Shown here in pieces: positions 46,326-46,454 of a stretch of DNA of 46,454 nucleotides (position 1 is the stretch's first letter; each line of letters begins with the position of its first letter). Position numbers and translations under genes: made by a program. The stretch is from an uncultured Clostridia bacterium (GTDB lineage Bacteria; Bacillota; Clostridia; Oscillospirales; Butyricicoccaceae), in the NCBI GenBank assembly GCA_947648385.1, contig CANSNO010000007.1, positions 1-46,454 of the forward strand, given 5' to 3'. The notes beneath the pieces are model-generated. The model searched no databases. It worked only from the letters and a program-made list of their open reading frames with translations, and was not told where the DNA came from.

Positions 46326-46361
46326 AAAAACCCCCGTGAAATCGGCTTTCACGGGGGTTTT
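46326..46361. terminator. Terminator near the right edge
   Basis: CCCCCGTGAAA (46331-46341), loop TCGGC, TTTCACGGGGG (46347-46357) flanked by A and T runs. It lies upstream of MATE, so it ends a transcript coming from either side of the window edge. Confidence 0.85.
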
Positions 46362-46380
46362 CAGTGTTCAATAAAAGTAG

Positions 46381-46454
46381 AACCCCATAAAATCATAGAT
46401 TTTGTGGGGATGGTCATGCTCTCAGAGCGGCGCTCCGCGCCATCCGCGCGAAGT
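46381..46454 (+). repeat. Interspersed repeat, family 2, copy C (cut by the window edge)
   Basis: ACCCCATAAAATC/GATTTTGTGGGG hairpin, then GAGCGGCGCTCCGCGCCATC and CGCGCGAAGT, matching the first third of copy A (4941-5057) in the same orientation. Confidence 0.65.

Noticed and set aside
1..46454. tRNA or rRNA genes that could serve as integration targets.
   Set aside because: No cloverleaf-like sequence with a T-loop GTTCGAATC-type core, and no rRNA landmark, was seen on either strand.

Overview
The window looks like a chromosomal segment of a moderately GC-rich member of the Clostridia (Firmicutes), probably an anaerobic gut-type lineage. This rests on gene content: a DUF1292 protein, an infC-rpmI-rplT operon with a leader attenuator and an ATT start, a one-polypeptide pyruvate:ferredoxin oxidoreductase, a 2[4Fe-4S] ferredoxin, QueH, a DUF1846 protein, and interspersed palindromic repeats placed next to terminators. 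No rRNA, tRNA or CRISPR was seen, and the species cannot be named from the sequence alone.

Layout. 1-450: the start of a cardiolipin-synthase-like gene and a long structured RNA that resembles 6S RNA. 450-2800: DUF1292, then infC-rpmI-rplT, then two small membrane proteins. 2800-10700: unrecognised membrane proteins and a lipoprotein, nifJ, and a pair of paralogous membrane proteins. 10700-16100: a ComM/YifB ATPase, a NapH-like iron-sulfur membrane protein, and a Clp ATPase coupled to a 36-residue ORF. 16200-24000: ferredoxin, then moxR-DUF58-DUF4129-PAP2, then uppP-ftsK; this is a cell-envelope and division block carrying two unrelated types of undecaprenyl-diphosphate phosphatase. 24100-33200: an acetyltransferase, queH, DUF1846, four tandem MFS transporters of the oxalate/formate-antiporter type, and an RpiR-type regulator, all on the minus strand.

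33247-44605 holds the most interesting unit: a closely packed minus-strand operon of 13 phage structural genes. It contains a small-terminase candidate, large terminase, portal, scaffold-like protein, N4-gp56-type capsid, small head/tail proteins, a tail fibre, a holin-like protein, an adaptor-like protein, a P22-gp10-like tail protein, a fibre-tip-like protein and a putative ejection protein. An XRE repressor is divergent from it, and three related operator-like sites lie between them. All frames are open and most junctions overlap or nearly touch. No integrase, replication gene, endolysin or tail tape measure is present. This could be a domesticated particle (gene-transfer-agent-like), a capsid-encoding satellite, or a trimmed podovirus-like prophage.

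The right end has a MATE efflux gene whose last codons were rewritten by a 138-bp repeat element flanked by 32-bp direct repeats. Related elements lie at 4941-5057 and at the right edge. Good TTGACA-N17-TATAAT-type promoters and clear hairpin-T terminators let most transcription units be drawn. Functions given for families are inferences from recognised motifs; no database search was possible.
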